This document shows, in pieces, positions 41,926 through 50,559 of a stretch of DNA of 64,000 bases; the stretch's first letter is position 1, and each line of letters opens with the position of its first letter. The notes beneath the pieces are model-generated. The model had not been told where the DNA came from. It searched no databases and saw only the letters and a list, made by a program, of their open reading frames with translations. The DNA is from CAISIP01 sp043759735 (GTDB lineage: Bacteria; Pseudomonadota; Gammaproteobacteria; Burkholderiales; Burkholderiaceae_C): the NCBI GenBank assembly GCA_043759735.1, contig JAYUQC010000073.1, forward strand, positions 25,729-89,728, written 5' to 3'. The translations under genes were made by a program, and so were the position numbers.

Positions 41926-43127
41926 AGGTCCTGTACATGCATCCTGCCGGCACCTACGGCGGCGCGTCTAAAAGCTTGATCGAGCTGTTCGGTCAACTGC
42001 AGGCCAGCGGCGTGCAAGGGACGGTTCTGACTCCAAGAGGCAGTTCCTGCGCAGCGTTCGAGCGCGCCGGCCTGGAGGTGATTCCGGTCCTGGGGTTGAG
42101 CCAGTTCGACAACACACGATTTGGCCGCTACCGCGCACTGCGCTGGATCATTCTTTTGCGCGAACTCTATTTGCTGCCGGCGTCACTTTGGGCTTTGTGG
42201 TGTTTGCGCCAGCGCGCGTTCGACGTCATTCATGCGAACGAAATAACGCTGTTGCCCTTGGCCTGTGTGGCCAAATGGCTGTTGCGGCGACCATTGGTGG
42301 TGCACGTGCGTTCGTTGCAATACGACGCGCGCGTTGGCCGGCGATCGAGGCTGGTGACACATCTGCTGCGACGCCACGCAGATTGCGTATTGGCGATAGA
42401 CCACACGGTGGCCAACAGTCTGGCCTCTGACTTGCCGCTCTCGATCGTCCACAATGGACTCAATCTGGACGCCCCGGTTGCAGCGCCGGCGTGTCGCGCC
42501 ATGGGGGCGAAACCAACCGCCGCCATGTTGGGGGTGCTGGTCCGGATGAAGGGCGTATACGAGTTCCTGGAGGCCGCCCGGATCCTGGTCAAGGAACGTG
42601 GCATCGACGCGCAATTCCTGATTGCGGGAGAAAACGCGCGCGAGGCCTCCGGAATCAAGGCCGTCGCCTTGAATGCATTGGGTTTCTCCGAGGATGTGCG
42701 GGCCCAGTTGCAGCGGCGCATTGGTGACTGCGGCATGCATGACCATGTGCGCCTGCTGGGTTTCGTCCAGGATGTCCGTACCTTGTACCCATCCATCGAC
42801 GTATTGTGTTTTCCGTCCCACCTCGATGCGGCCGGGCGCCCGGTGTTCGAGGCCGCTTGGTTTTGCGTACCGAGCATCGTCGCAGTGCGCAACCCGGCGC
42901 CCGACGCCATCGTGCACGGTGTGACCGGTCTGGCCATTCCAGCCCCGGAGCCGGTTCTGCTGGCCGATGCGTTGGAACGCCTGCTGACGGACGTTCCCTA
43001 TCGAACGACGCTCGGTCGCCAAGCCAGACAATGGGTGAAAAAATACTTCGATGTCCCAGGCAATGCCGCGATCGTGCTGGGACGATACCAGCAATGCGTC
43101 GCTGCCCGCTCTGCGAGCCGGACCTGA
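41922..43127 (+). CDS. GT4 glycosyltransferase
   Basis: A 401-residue GT-B enzyme. KVLYMHPAGTYGGASKSLIEL shows the glycine-rich acceptor loop. VVHVRSLQYDARVG and HADCVLAIDHTVAN follow, and the donor half has VRMKGVYEFLEAA and HLDAAGRPVFEAAWF with the conserved acidic positions of GT4. The ATG overlaps the AsnB stop. The sugar is unknown. Confidence 0.85.
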   Translation: MKVLYMHPAGTYGGASKSLIELFGQLQASGVQGTVLTPRGSSCAAFERAGLEVIPVLGLSQFDNTRFGRYRALRWIILLRELYLLPASLWALWCLRQRAFDVIHANEITLLPLACVAKWLLRRPLVVHVRSLQYDARVGRRSRLVTHLLRRHADCVLAIDHTVANSLASDLPLSIVHNGLNLDAPVAAPACRAMGAKPTAAMLGVLVRMKGVYEFLEAARILVKERGIDAQFLIAGENAREASGIKAVALNALGFSEDVRAQLQRRIGDCGMHDHVRLLGFVQDVRTLYPSIDVLCFPSHLDAAGRPVFEAAWFCVPSIVAVRNPAPDAIVHGVTGLAIPAPEPVLLADALERLLTDVPYRTTLGRQARQWVKKYFDVPGNAAIVLGRYQQCVAARSASRT

Positions 43128-43130
43128 GCC

Positions 43131-44360
43131 ATGCGTGTCCTGATGCTGTCACAGTATTTCTGGCCGGAAAATTTCCAGATCAACGAAATCGTCCGGTCGC
43201 TCGTGGCGCGGGGTGTACCAGTGGATGTGTTGACGGGAAAGCCAAATTACCCGGACGGGATGGTGTTTGGTGGCTACCGTGCCTGGGGATGCCAGACCGA
43301 ACAGCAATGCGGTGCAACCGTGCATCGGGTCCCGCTGGTGCCGCGGGGTGCGAAGAGCGCCATCCGGCTGACGCTGAACTACCTGTCGTTCATGATTTCC
43401 GCGTCGCTGTTTGGCCCCTGGATGCTGCGCGGTCGCTCGTTCGACGTGATCTTTGTGTACGCACCCTCACCCATACTTCAGGTGATTCCCGCCTTGGTCC
43501 TGGGGCGCATGTGGCGCTGCCCGGTGATCGTGTGGGTGCAGGATTTGTGGCCGCAAAGCCTGGAGGCAACCGGCTACGTTCGCAACCCGACATTGTTGCG
43601 CTGGGTCAGCAAACTGGTGCGGTTCCTGTACCTCCGAACAGATCTGTTGCTGGTGCAGTCCAGGGCGTTCGAAGCGCCCGTGGCGGCATTGGCTCCAGGC
43701 AAGCGTATCGCGTACCTGCCCAATTCCGTCGATCCCGCATTTGTTGACGCACCGGCGATCGAACTGCCTGAGATCGTGCCATTGCGCGAAGGTTTCTCGA
43801 TCATGTTTGCCGGAAATATCGGCGCAGGGCAGGCGGTCGAGACCATTGTCGAGGCCGCCAGTCTGTTGGCGGAGCACAGCGATATCCGATTCGTCGTCGT
43901 TGGCACAGGCAGCCGGCGCGAATGGATGCTGACACAAGTGCGGGAGCGCAAGCTGCACAACCTGCACTTGCCGGGTCGATTTGCCGCACAGACTATGCCA
44001 GGCCTGATGCGGCAGGCGTCGGCACTGCTTGTCACGCTGGCTGACGAACCGATATTCGCAGCCACCGTGCCCAACAAGATTCAAGCGTATCTCGCAGTGG
44101 GCCGGCCGATTCTGGCGTGCTTGAACGGCGAGGGCGCCCGTCTTGTGTTGGAGGCCGGCGCTGGCCTTGCTGTGCCCGCCGAGAACGCCAGGGGCTTGGC
44201 CGACGCCGTACTGCAATTGCGTGCGATGCAGCCGGAGCAGCGGGCGACGCTCGGCGACAATGGGCGGCGGTACTTCAGCGACCATTTCGACCATGATCGG
44301 CTTGTCGATCAGTTGATCGGTCACTTTCGCAGCACCAGCCGACAAGGGCAGAACGAATGA
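43131..44360 (+). CDS. GT4 glycosyltransferase, WbuB-like, beside the L-deoxyaminosugar pathway
   Basis: A 409-residue WbuB-type enzyme: RVLMLSQYFWPENFQINEI, FVYAPSPILQ, VWVQDLWPQSLEATG and MFAGNIGAGQ. In E. coli O26 and related loci a WbuB enzyme is encoded next to the fnl genes and transfers L-FucNAc. Here it directly precedes a similar three-gene pathway (44357-47351) and overlaps its first gene, so transfer of that pathway's product is the best guess. Sequence alone cannot tell FucNAc from QuiNAc. Confidence 0.87.
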   Translation: MRVLMLSQYFWPENFQINEIVRSLVARGVPVDVLTGKPNYPDGMVFGGYRAWGCQTEQQCGATVHRVPLVPRGAKSAIRLTLNYLSFMISASLFGPWMLRGRSFDVIFVYAPSPILQVIPALVLGRMWRCPVIVWVQDLWPQSLEATGYVRNPTLLRWVSKLVRFLYLRTDLLLVQSRAFEAPVAALAPGKRIAYLPNSVDPAFVDAPAIELPEIVPLREGFSIMFAGNIGAGQAVETIVEAASLLAEHSDIRFVVVGTGSRREWMLTQVRERKLHNLHLPGRFAAQTMPGLMRQASALLVTLADEPIFAATVPNKIQAYLAVGRPILACLNGEGARLVLEAGAGLAVPAENARGLADAVLQLRAMQPEQRATLGDNGRRYFSDHFDHDRLVDQLIGHFRSTSRQGQNE

Positions 44361-45223
44361 AAGTCTTGGTATTGGGCGCCAGTGGCATGCTGGGCAGCGC
44401 GATGTTCCGTGTCCTGCCCGAGCGCGGCGACATGCAGGTGTTTGGCAGCCTGCGGTCGGATCGGGCTTTGCAGTTTTTCACCCAGCCCGAGCGCGAGCGA
44501 TTGATCGCGGGCGTCGATGTGCTGGCGCACGATGCACTGGTCCGCCTATTCGCGCAGGTGCGTCCGCAGCTGGTCATCAACTGCATCGGCCTGACCAAGC
44601 ACCATCAGGAGTCCGGGGACCCGCGCCTGTCGGTCCCGGTGAATGCCGTATTGCCGCATCGCCTGGCCGACCTGTGTGCCGCCACCGGTGCACGTCTGGT
44701 GCATATCAGCACCGATTGCGTGTTTTCCGGCACACGCGGCGCATATGTGGAAACCGACCCGACCGACGCCGTCGATGTGTACGGCAGAACCAAGCAGCTC
44801 GGTGAAGTCGACTACCCGCATGCGCTGACATTGCGCACCTCGATCATCGGGCACGAGCTCGGTACCGCCTACGGGCTATTGGAGTGGTTTCTAGCGCAAG
44901 GTGAACGCTGTCGGGGCTTTCGCCGTGCGGTGTTTTCAGGGATGCCGACTACCGTGTTGTCCCGTGTCGTGCGCGATACCGTGGTGTCTCGCCCGGAGCT
45001 GCACGGCGTCTACCATGTGGCTGCGGCACCGATCGACAAGTACACGCTGCTGCGGCTGATTGCGCAGACCTACCGCAAGCCGATCGAGGTCGAGCAGGAC
45101 GACCAGCTGGTGATTGATCGCTCACTCGACGCATCGCGTTTTTCCGAGGCCACGGGTTATGTGGCGCCACAATGGCATGATCTGATTCAGATCATGCATG
45201 CGGACCAGAAAACTGCGCAATGA
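44357..45223 (+). CDS. RmlD-like UDP-sugar C4-reductase (WbvR-type candidate)
   Basis: A 288-residue extended SDR of the dTDP-4-dehydrorhamnose-reductase type: VLGASGMLGSAMF, NCIGLTKHH, HISTDCVFSG and catalytic YGRTK. It lies in a three-gene set with a 4,6-dehydratase/epimerase and a 2-epimerase. L-FucNAc pathways use FnlB/WbjC/CapF, about 370 residues with a C-terminal cupin; that cupin is missing here. The short form fits WbvR of the UDP-L-QuiNAc pathway (via L-RhaNAc) better. The pathway assignment is inference. Confidence 0.8.
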   Translation: MKVLVLGASGMLGSAMFRVLPERGDMQVFGSLRSDRALQFFTQPERERLIAGVDVLAHDALVRLFAQVRPQLVINCIGLTKHHQESGDPRLSVPVNAVLPHRLADLCAATGARLVHISTDCVFSGTRGAYVETDPTDAVDVYGRTKQLGEVDYPHALTLRTSIIGHELGTAYGLLEWFLAQGERCRGFRRAVFSGMPTTVLSRVVRDTVVSRPELHGVYHVAAAPIDKYTLLRLIAQTYRKPIEVEQDDQLVIDRSLDASRFSEATGYVAPQWHDLIQIMHADQKTAQ

Positions 45224-45226
45224 ACC

Positions 45227-46237
45227 ATGTTTGAAGACAAAGTACTCATGATCACCGGCGGTACGGGATCATTCGGTCATGCGGTTCTCAACCGTTTCCT
45301 GTCCACCGGTGTGCGCGAGATCCGCATTTTCAGCCGGGACGAAAAGAAACAGGAGGAGATGCGACTCGGACATGACAACGACAAGCTGAAGTTTCATATT
45401 GGCGATGTCCGCGACTACGAAAGCATCTGGCAGGCGACCAAGGACGTCGATTTCGTCTTCCATGCTGCGGCGTTGAAACAGGTGCCGTCCTGCGAGTTCT
45501 ATCCGATGGAGGCGGTGCGCACCAATGTGCTGGGCGCTGAGAACGTCATGAATGCCGCCATCGGGCGCGGCGTCAGCCGGGTCGTGCTGCTGAGCACCGA
45601 CAAGGCGGTTTACCCGATCAATGCCATGGGCCTGTCCAAGGCCATGATGGAAAAGCTGATGGGGGCCAAGGCGCGCACGTTGGGAGAAGGCGAGACCGTC
45701 CTGTGTGCGACCCGATACGGCAACGTCATGGCCTCGCGCGGCTCGGTCATTCCGCTGTTCGTGTCGCAACTGCTGGCCGGCAAGCCACTGACGGTCACCG
45801 ATCCGAACATGACTCGGTTCCTGATGTCGCTGGATGATTCGGTCGACCTGGTGCTGCATGCGTTCACGCATGGGCAGCAGGGCGATCTGTTCGTGCAAAA
45901 GGCGCCGGCATCGACCGTCGCAGTGCTGGCCGACGCCTTGAAGCAGGTGCTGGGACGCGACAACCCGGTGCGCACGATCGGCACGCGCCACGGCGAGAAG
46001 TTATACGAGACGCTGGTATCGCGCGAAGAAATGGCCCGCGTATCCGATATGGGCCCCTATTATCGGGTGCCAGCCGATAACCGGGATCTCAATTATGCGA
46101 AGTATTTCAGCGCTGGCGAGGAGCGTATCTCCGAGCTGGATGACTACACCTCGCACAATACCCGCCGACTCGACCTGGCGCAGACGGCCCAATTATTGGG
46201 AAAACTGGAACTGGTTCAGGAGGCGCTAGGTGCTTAA
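45227..46237 (+). CDS. fnlA: UDP-GlcNAc 4,6-dehydratase/epimerase (FnlA/WbjB/WbvB type)
   Basis: A 336-residue SDR predicted to convert UDP-GlcNAc to a 4-keto-6-deoxy L-sugar by 4,6-dehydration with 3- and 5-epimerisation. ITGGTGSFGHAVL binds cofactor; AAALKQVPSCEFYP and STDKAVYPINAMGLSKAMM match the family, whose active site uses Met/Lys rather than the usual Tyr pair. It starts 3 bases after the reductase gene and overlaps the 2-epimerase by 8 bases. WbpM-type 4,6-dehydratase at 50540 is distinct and membrane-bound. Confidence 0.9.
   Translation: MFEDKVLMITGGTGSFGHAVLNRFLSTGVREIRIFSRDEKKQEEMRLGHDNDKLKFHIGDVRDYESIWQATKDVDFVFHAAALKQVPSCEFYPMEAVRTNVLGAENVMNAAIGRGVSRVVLLSTDKAVYPINAMGLSKAMMEKLMGAKARTLGEGETVLCATRYGNVMASRGSVIPLFVSQLLAGKPLTVTDPNMTRFLMSLDDSVDLVLHAFTHGQQGDLFVQKAPASTVAVLADALKQVLGRDNPVRTIGTRHGEKLYETLVSREEMARVSDMGPYYRVPADNRDLNYAKYFSAGEERISELDDYTSHNTRRLDLAQTAQLLGKLELVQEALGA
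46217..46223 (+). promoter_or_regulatory. Ribosome binding site selecting a GTG start
   Basis: CAGGAGG, inside the end of the dehydratase gene, lies 6 bases before GTG at 46230 and supports that start for the 2-epimerase. Confidence 0.55.
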
Positions 46238-47351
46238 GGTTATGACGATCGTCGGGACCCGCCCGGAACTGATCAAGATGAGCCGGGTCATCGCGGAGTT
46301 GGATAAATACGTCCGGCATGTGCTGGTGCATACGGGGCAGAATTACGATTACGAATTGAACCAGGTATTTTTCGATGACCTCGGTATTCGCAAGCCGGAC
46401 CATTTTCTGAATGCCGTTGGTGACAACGCTGCGCAAACCATCGGGCAGGTGATCATCAAGGCGGACGAAGTCCTGGAGCGTGAACAACCGGACGCAGTCT
46501 TGTTGTACGGGGACACCAATTCATGCCTCGCGGTGATTTCCGCCAAGCGCCGGAAAATACCCGTGTTTCACATGGAGGCCGGCAATCGTTGTTTCGACGA
46601 GCGCGTTCCGGAGGAACTCAATCGCAAGGTGCTGGACCATCTGAGCGACATCAACCTGGTGCTTACCGAGCATGCGCGCCGTTATCTGATCGCCGAGGGA
46701 ATCCGGCCGGAGACGATTTTCAAGACCGGATCGCATATGGACGAGGTTTTGCGGTATTACATGCCCCGCATCGAGGCATCCGATATTGTCGAGCGACTCG
46801 GGCTCACACCCAGCCAGTTCTTCATCGTCAGCGCGCACCGTGAAGAGAATGTCGATTCCCCGCAGAATCTGCGCGATCTCGTGGCCACGCTCAATGCCCT
46901 GGCGCAGGAGTATGGCTATCCGGTTATCGTGTCGACCCATCCGCGTACGCGCAAGCGCCTGGATGCGCTGGGCCTGGGAGACGTGGATCCGTTGGTCGAC
47001 TTTGCCAAGCCGTTCGGGTTCCTTGATTTTGTACGGCTGCAAATGCAGGCGCACTGCGTGATATCGGACAGCGGAACCATAACCGAGGAGGCCTCGCTGC
47101 TGCAATTGCCGGCGGTGACCATCCGTTATGCGCACGAGCGGCCGGAGGGCATGGACGAGGGAACGCTGATCATGTGCGGGCTGGTGCCGCAAGACGTGCT
47201 GCGCGCGGTGCGGGTGGTGTGCGATCAGCATGCCCACGCCGGGCCGATGCAGGCCATTGCCGATTACCAGGCTCCCGATGTCGCGCGCAAGATCGTGCGC
47301 CTGGTCATGAGCTACACCGGATATGTCAATCGCACCGTGTGGCGGCATTGA
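46230..47351 (+). CDS. fnlC: UDP-N-acetyl sugar 2-epimerase (FnlC/WbjD/WbvD type)
   Basis: A 373-residue non-hydrolysing 2-epimerase: MTIVGTRPELIKMS, HTGQNYDYELNQVFF, YGDTNSCL, HMEAGNRCFDERVPEE and SDSGTITEEASLL. The MEAGNRCFDERVPEE form is typical of the FnlC/WbjD/CapG branch and differs from WlbD (VEAGLRSFN). It would make UDP-L-FucNAc from L-PneNAc, or UDP-L-QuiNAc from L-RhaNAc. The GTG start overlaps the dehydratase gene and has a good ribosome site. Confidence 0.9.
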   Translation: MLKVMTIVGTRPELIKMSRVIAELDKYVRHVLVHTGQNYDYELNQVFFDDLGIRKPDHFLNAVGDNAAQTIGQVIIKADEVLEREQPDAVLLYGDTNSCLAVISAKRRKIPVFHMEAGNRCFDERVPEELNRKVLDHLSDINLVLTEHARRYLIAEGIRPETIFKTGSHMDEVLRYYMPRIEASDIVERLGLTPSQFFIVSAHREENVDSPQNLRDLVATLNALAQEYGYPVIVSTHPRTRKRLDALGLGDVDPLVDFAKPFGFLDFVRLQMQAHCVISDSGTITEEASLLQLPAVTIRYAHERPEGMDEGTLIMCGLVPQDVLRAVRVVCDQHAHAGPMQAIADYQAPDVARKIVRLVMSYTGYVNRTVWRH

Positions 47352-47369
47352 CACTGGCCGGGTTGTCCA

Positions 47370-48317
47370 TTGACTACGCTGGTCACCGGCAGCACCGGCT
47401 TTGTGGGCCGGGCCCTGCTGCAGCATCTGCAGCAACGCAATATGGATGTCACGGCGCTGGTGCGCTCGCTCGGTGCGCGCTGGCCGGGAAGCGTCCGGTC
47501 GGTCTGCGTGGACGCGGCCTGGCATGCGGCGGATTTCGGCCCGGCGCTGATCGGCGTCGATGCGATCGTGCATCTGGGCGCGCGCGTGCATGTCTTGCGC
47601 GATACCGACCCCGATCCCGACGCCGCCTACCGCCAGGTCAATGTCGAGGCCAGCCTGAATCTGGCGCGCCAGGCTGCGGCTGCAGGGGTACGCCGCTTTG
47701 TGTACATCAGTTCGATCAAGGTAAACGGCGAAATGACGCATGCCGGTCAGGCGTTTCGCGAATCGGACCTGCCGGCGCCGGCCGATGCATATGGGCGCAG
47801 CAAACACGCAGCGGAGATGGCCCTGCGCCTGCTGGGCATGCAGACGGGCATGGAGATTGTCGTGATCCGACCGCCGCTGATCTATGGCGCCGGTGTCAAG
47901 GCCAACTTCGCTACACTGGCGCGCGCCGTTCGTAGCGGCTGGCCACTCCCGCTGGCGCGGATCGACAATCGGCGCAGCCTGCTGGCGCTGGACAATCTGG
48001 TGGATTTCATTCGGGTATGCACCGGCCATGCGTTGGCTGCCAACGATACCTTCCTGGTCTGTGACGCCCAGGATGTATCGACACCTGATCTGGTCAGGGC
48101 CATGGCGCGCGCGGCCGGCGTTCCGGCCAGGCTGGTTCCGGTTCCGGTGCCGTTGCTGATGGCTGCCGCCACGATGGCGGGCAGGCGAGCGACGGCCCAG
48201 CGACTGTGCGGCAATCTGCAGATCGACAGCACGCGGGCCGGGCAGCGCCTGGGCTGGGTTCCGCCGGTCGACCTGGAGCAGGGTTTGCGCGGCGTATTCG
48301 CGCAACTGAACGCCTGA
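47370..48317 (+). CDS. NAD-dependent UDP-4-keto-6-deoxy-HexNAc C4-reductase (WbpV/WreQ-like)
   Basis: A 315-residue extended SDR: VTGSTGFVGRALLQ, HLGARVHVLRD, YISSIKVNGE, catalytic YGRSK, RPPLIYGAGVKANF and LDNLVDFI. This matches the family that reduces C4 of the WbpM product to give UDP-D-QuiNAc or UDP-D-FucNAc. It overlaps the following phosphoglycosyl transferase (TGATG), the common pairing for an initiating QuiNAc/FucNAc system. The start is a TTG at 47370. C4-epimerase is an alternative. Confidence 0.85.
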   Translation: MTTLVTGSTGFVGRALLQHLQQRNMDVTALVRSLGARWPGSVRSVCVDAAWHAADFGPALIGVDAIVHLGARVHVLRDTDPDPDAAYRQVNVEASLNLARQAAAAGVRRFVYISSIKVNGEMTHAGQAFRESDLPAPADAYGRSKHAAEMALRLLGMQTGMEIVVIRPPLIYGAGVKANFATLARAVRSGWPLPLARIDNRRSLLALDNLVDFIRVCTGHALAANDTFLVCDAQDVSTPDLVRAMARAAGVPARLVPVPVPLLMAAATMAGRRATAQRLCGNLQIDSTRAGQRLGWVPPVDLEQGLRGVFAQLNA

Positions 48318-48877
48318 TGAAACGGATCGCCGATCTGGTGCTGGTGGCGTTGGTGCTCCCGGTGTTGGCGCTGCCATTGCTTGCAACCGCCATCCTGGTG
48401 GCGGTGACGTCACGCGGTCCGGTGCTGTACTGGTCGGATCGCGTCGGGCGACACAACCGGATATTCCGGATGCCGAAGTTCCGCAGCATGCAGGTCGACA
48501 CCCCCGCGGTGGCCACCCATTTACTGCAGGATCCGAACCGTTATCTGACGCCGATCGGTGGCTTCCTGCGCCAGAGCAGTCTGGACGAATTACCCCAGCT
48601 CTGGACGATTGTCACGGGCGATATGAGTTTTGTCGGACCCCGCCCCGCACTATTCAATCAGCACGACCTGATCGCGCAGCGAACCGCGTTGGGAGTGCAT
48701 GCACTGGTTCCAGGCCTGACCGGCTGGGCGCAGGTCAATGGTCGTGATGCATTGCCGATTCCGGACAAGGTGGCGCTGGATGCGCAATATCTGCAGCGCC
48801 AGTCACTCCGGTTTGACTGCCATATATTGTTACTGACCGCCATCAAGGTAATGCGACGCGATAATGTCACGCACTAA
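48317..48877 (+). CDS. Initiating phosphoglycosyl transferase (bacterial sugar transferase, PglC-like)
   Basis: A 186-residue monotopic phosphoglycosyl transferase predicted to move a HexNAc-1-phosphate to undecaprenyl phosphate on the cytoplasmic face, starting the repeat unit. One N-terminal re-entrant hydrophobic helix is followed by FRMPKFRSMQ, the catalytic Asp-Glu pair in SLDELPQLW, DMSFVGPRPAL and VPGLTGWAQVNGRD. The length matches the minimal PglC/WreU type. Pairing with the reductase upstream and WbpM downstream suggests QuiNAc or FucNAc as first sugar. Confidence 0.9.
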   Translation: MKRIADLVLVALVLPVLALPLLATAILVAVTSRGPVLYWSDRVGRHNRIFRMPKFRSMQVDTPAVATHLLQDPNRYLTPIGGFLRQSSLDELPQLWTIVTGDMSFVGPRPALFNQHDLIAQRTALGVHALVPGLTGWAQVNGRDALPIPDKVALDAQYLQRQSLRFDCHILLLTAIKVMRRDNVTH

Positions 48878-48947
48878 AATGAAACCGTAGGTTCGAATGG
48901 TTTTTAGGTGGCGCAGCAGCGGGTTTACATTCAAACAGGATCACGAC

Positions 48948-49304
48948 ATGAGCAACTTGATCGATATTCAGGGTCAAATACAAAAACTGCAAAAGCAGGC
49001 CAACGACATCCGGTCCCGCGAATTCGACAAGACCGTACAGGATATTGTGGCCACCATGCTGGCATTTGGTATCACGACCAAAGATCTGCAGGCCGCTAGT
49101 TCCAGGGCCGCCAAGAGCAAAGGGACCAAGCCGGGCCGCAAGGCGCGGCCGAAATCGTCCAAATCCAGTGCCGGAACTACCGTAGCGGCCAAATACCGTG
49201 GCCCGAACGGTGAATCCTGGAGCGGGCGCGGATTGACGCCGCGCTGGCTGGCGGCGCTGGAGGCGCAAGGTGGCCGGAAGGAAGACTTTGCGATCAAGGC
49301 CTAA
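48948..49304 (+). CDS. H-NS family nucleoid-associated protein
   Basis: A 118-residue H-NS/BpH3-type DNA-binding protein. Residues 1 to about 60 form the coiled-coil oligomerisation region. A Lys-rich linker with a KPGRKARPKSS stretch follows. The C-terminal DNA-binding motif is YRGPNGESWSGRGLTPRWL, the betaproteobacterial consensus. AGGA lies 7 bases before the ATG; 17 in-frame codons upstream are unlikely. It is the only regulator-type gene inside the polysaccharide cluster, and the following gene's open frame begins inside its 3' end. It may silence the AT-richer parts of the cluster; that is inference. Confidence 0.9.
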   Translation: MSNLIDIQGQIQKLQKQANDIRSREFDKTVQDIVATMLAFGITTKDLQAASSRAAKSKGTKPGRKARPKSSKSSAGTTVAAKYRGPNGESWSGRGLTPRWLAALEAQGGRKEDFAIKA

Positions 49305-49323
49305 GCCGGGAGACAGCGTCGCT

Positions 49324-50559
49324 TTGCCGGTTGAAGGATTGGAGGCCTTGCACCAAAACCTGGTCAGTTACATTGCTTTCAGTTGGGGACTGTGCGCCTA
49401 TTTTCCGATCGGCGTGATGTACCTGAACCTCATGCTCGTGCTGATCGCGATGGTGATCGCGCCAGACCTCACTGCATCGTTCGGGCGCCTGCGCCGCCAG
49501 CCGGCGGTGGTACCGCTGGCGTTGTTTGTCGCTTGGACGCTGCTGGCTGCCGCCGCAGGAGACTGGTTCCCGGACACATCGACGCGTATCTTCCATACCG
49601 TGCGTGTGGCGCTGGTGTTGTCCATGGGCATGATGTTGACCACTGCCCAGGCGCGCAGCGCCTTCTTGGGATTCGCCACGGGTTCGGTCATCGCGGCCAT
49701 GATCATCGCGCTGCACCGTGTGTGGGGAATGCCGGATTGGGCCCTGTGGAGCAGCTTGCTGGCGACGCGCAACAACTTCAGCAGCGGCAACATGATCACG
49801 ATGGCCACGGCCTGCGGTGCGAGTTTTGTCGTCGCCATCGGCGCGCAGCGCGCGGGCAGCACCCGCTGGTTATTGCTGGCCTTGGCGCTCGCGCTGGGTG
49901 CCACCGTGGCGCTGCACGCGATCTCGCGCAACGCCCAGTTGCTGCTGGCCGCGTTGCTGCTGGTTGCGCTGTTGTACCGATTCCGCTCGGCCAGGTCGGC
50001 GCTCGGCGCCGTTGGCGGTGTCGCGGTGCTGGTCCTGGCGGCGTGGTACCTATCACCTACCACCAGCCAGCGTTTCGGGCAATTGGCGGACGACCTGCAC
50101 GCCGTCGCCGCCAACCAGAATTACAGCACCAGTGTCGGTGTCCGATGGCGCATGTACGAGGAGGCCCTGCAGGGCATGGCTGCCCATCCGCTGCTGGGCA
50201 CCGGCGTCGGTTACTGGTTGCCGCACTGGGAGGCCGTGTGGCGGGAGCTCGGCCCCTCCCAGCCGCCTGACGTGCACGCGGGATTCGCGGAAATCAACAA
50301 TCCGCACAATGATTTCCTGCTGACCGGCATGGAAACCGGAGTGCCCGGCATGCTGCTGATGGCGTGGTGGCTGGCACGGCTGGTCCGGGGAGGCTGGCGC
50401 AGCCGGTCGGCCCAAGGGGGCATTACCACTATCCTGGGGGTGTCGGTCATGGCAACAGCCATGGTGAACGCGCCGTTGCGGGACGCGGCGCTGGGCATGA
50501 CCTTGCTGTGGCTGCTCGGAGCCAGCGTAGCCTTGAGGAATGACGATGCGCTGGCGTGA
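49324..50559 (+). CDS. O-antigen ligase/polymerase family protein (WaaL/Wzy_C), copy 2
   Basis: A membrane protein of about 411 residues, paralogous to that at 30302. Shared segments include AFSWG, TRNNFSSGNM (RNNFSSGNM in copy 1), VRWRMYEEAL, EINNPHNDFLLTGMETG and an identical AMVNAPLRDAALGM region. It has about 10-12 hydrophobic segments and the conserved periplasmic His. I choose the TTG at 49324 because GGGAGA lies 10 bases upstream and it matches the paralogue's N-terminal length; a GTG at 49270 inside the H-NS gene is possible. Ligase or polymerase cannot be told apart. Confidence 0.82.
   Translation: MPVEGLEALHQNLVSYIAFSWGLCAYFPIGVMYLNLMLVLIAMVIAPDLTASFGRLRRQPAVVPLALFVAWTLLAAAAGDWFPDTSTRIFHTVRVALVLSMGMMLTTAQARSAFLGFATGSVIAAMIIALHRVWGMPDWALWSSLLATRNNFSSGNMITMATACGASFVVAIGAQRAGSTRWLLLALALALGATVALHAISRNAQLLLAALLLVALLYRFRSARSALGAVGGVAVLVLAAWYLSPTTSQRFGQLADDLHAVAANQNYSTSVGVRWRMYEEALQGMAAHPLLGTGVGYWLPHWEAVWRELGPSQPPDVHAGFAEINNPHNDFLLTGMETGVPGMLLMAWWLARLVRGGWRSRSAQGGITTILGVSVMATAMVNAPLRDAALGMTLLWLLGASVALRNDDALA

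Noticed and set aside
44357..45223. dTDP-rhamnose pathway (RmlD)
   Set aside because: The protein resembles RmlD, but rmlA, rmlB and rmlC are absent and the neighbours act on UDP-HexNAc, so a UDP-sugar reductase is more likely.
46521..48413. A 630-codon - strand open frame opposite the 2-epimerase and reductase genes
   Set aside because: Antisense to two enzymes with intact motifs; no domain or start signal was seen.
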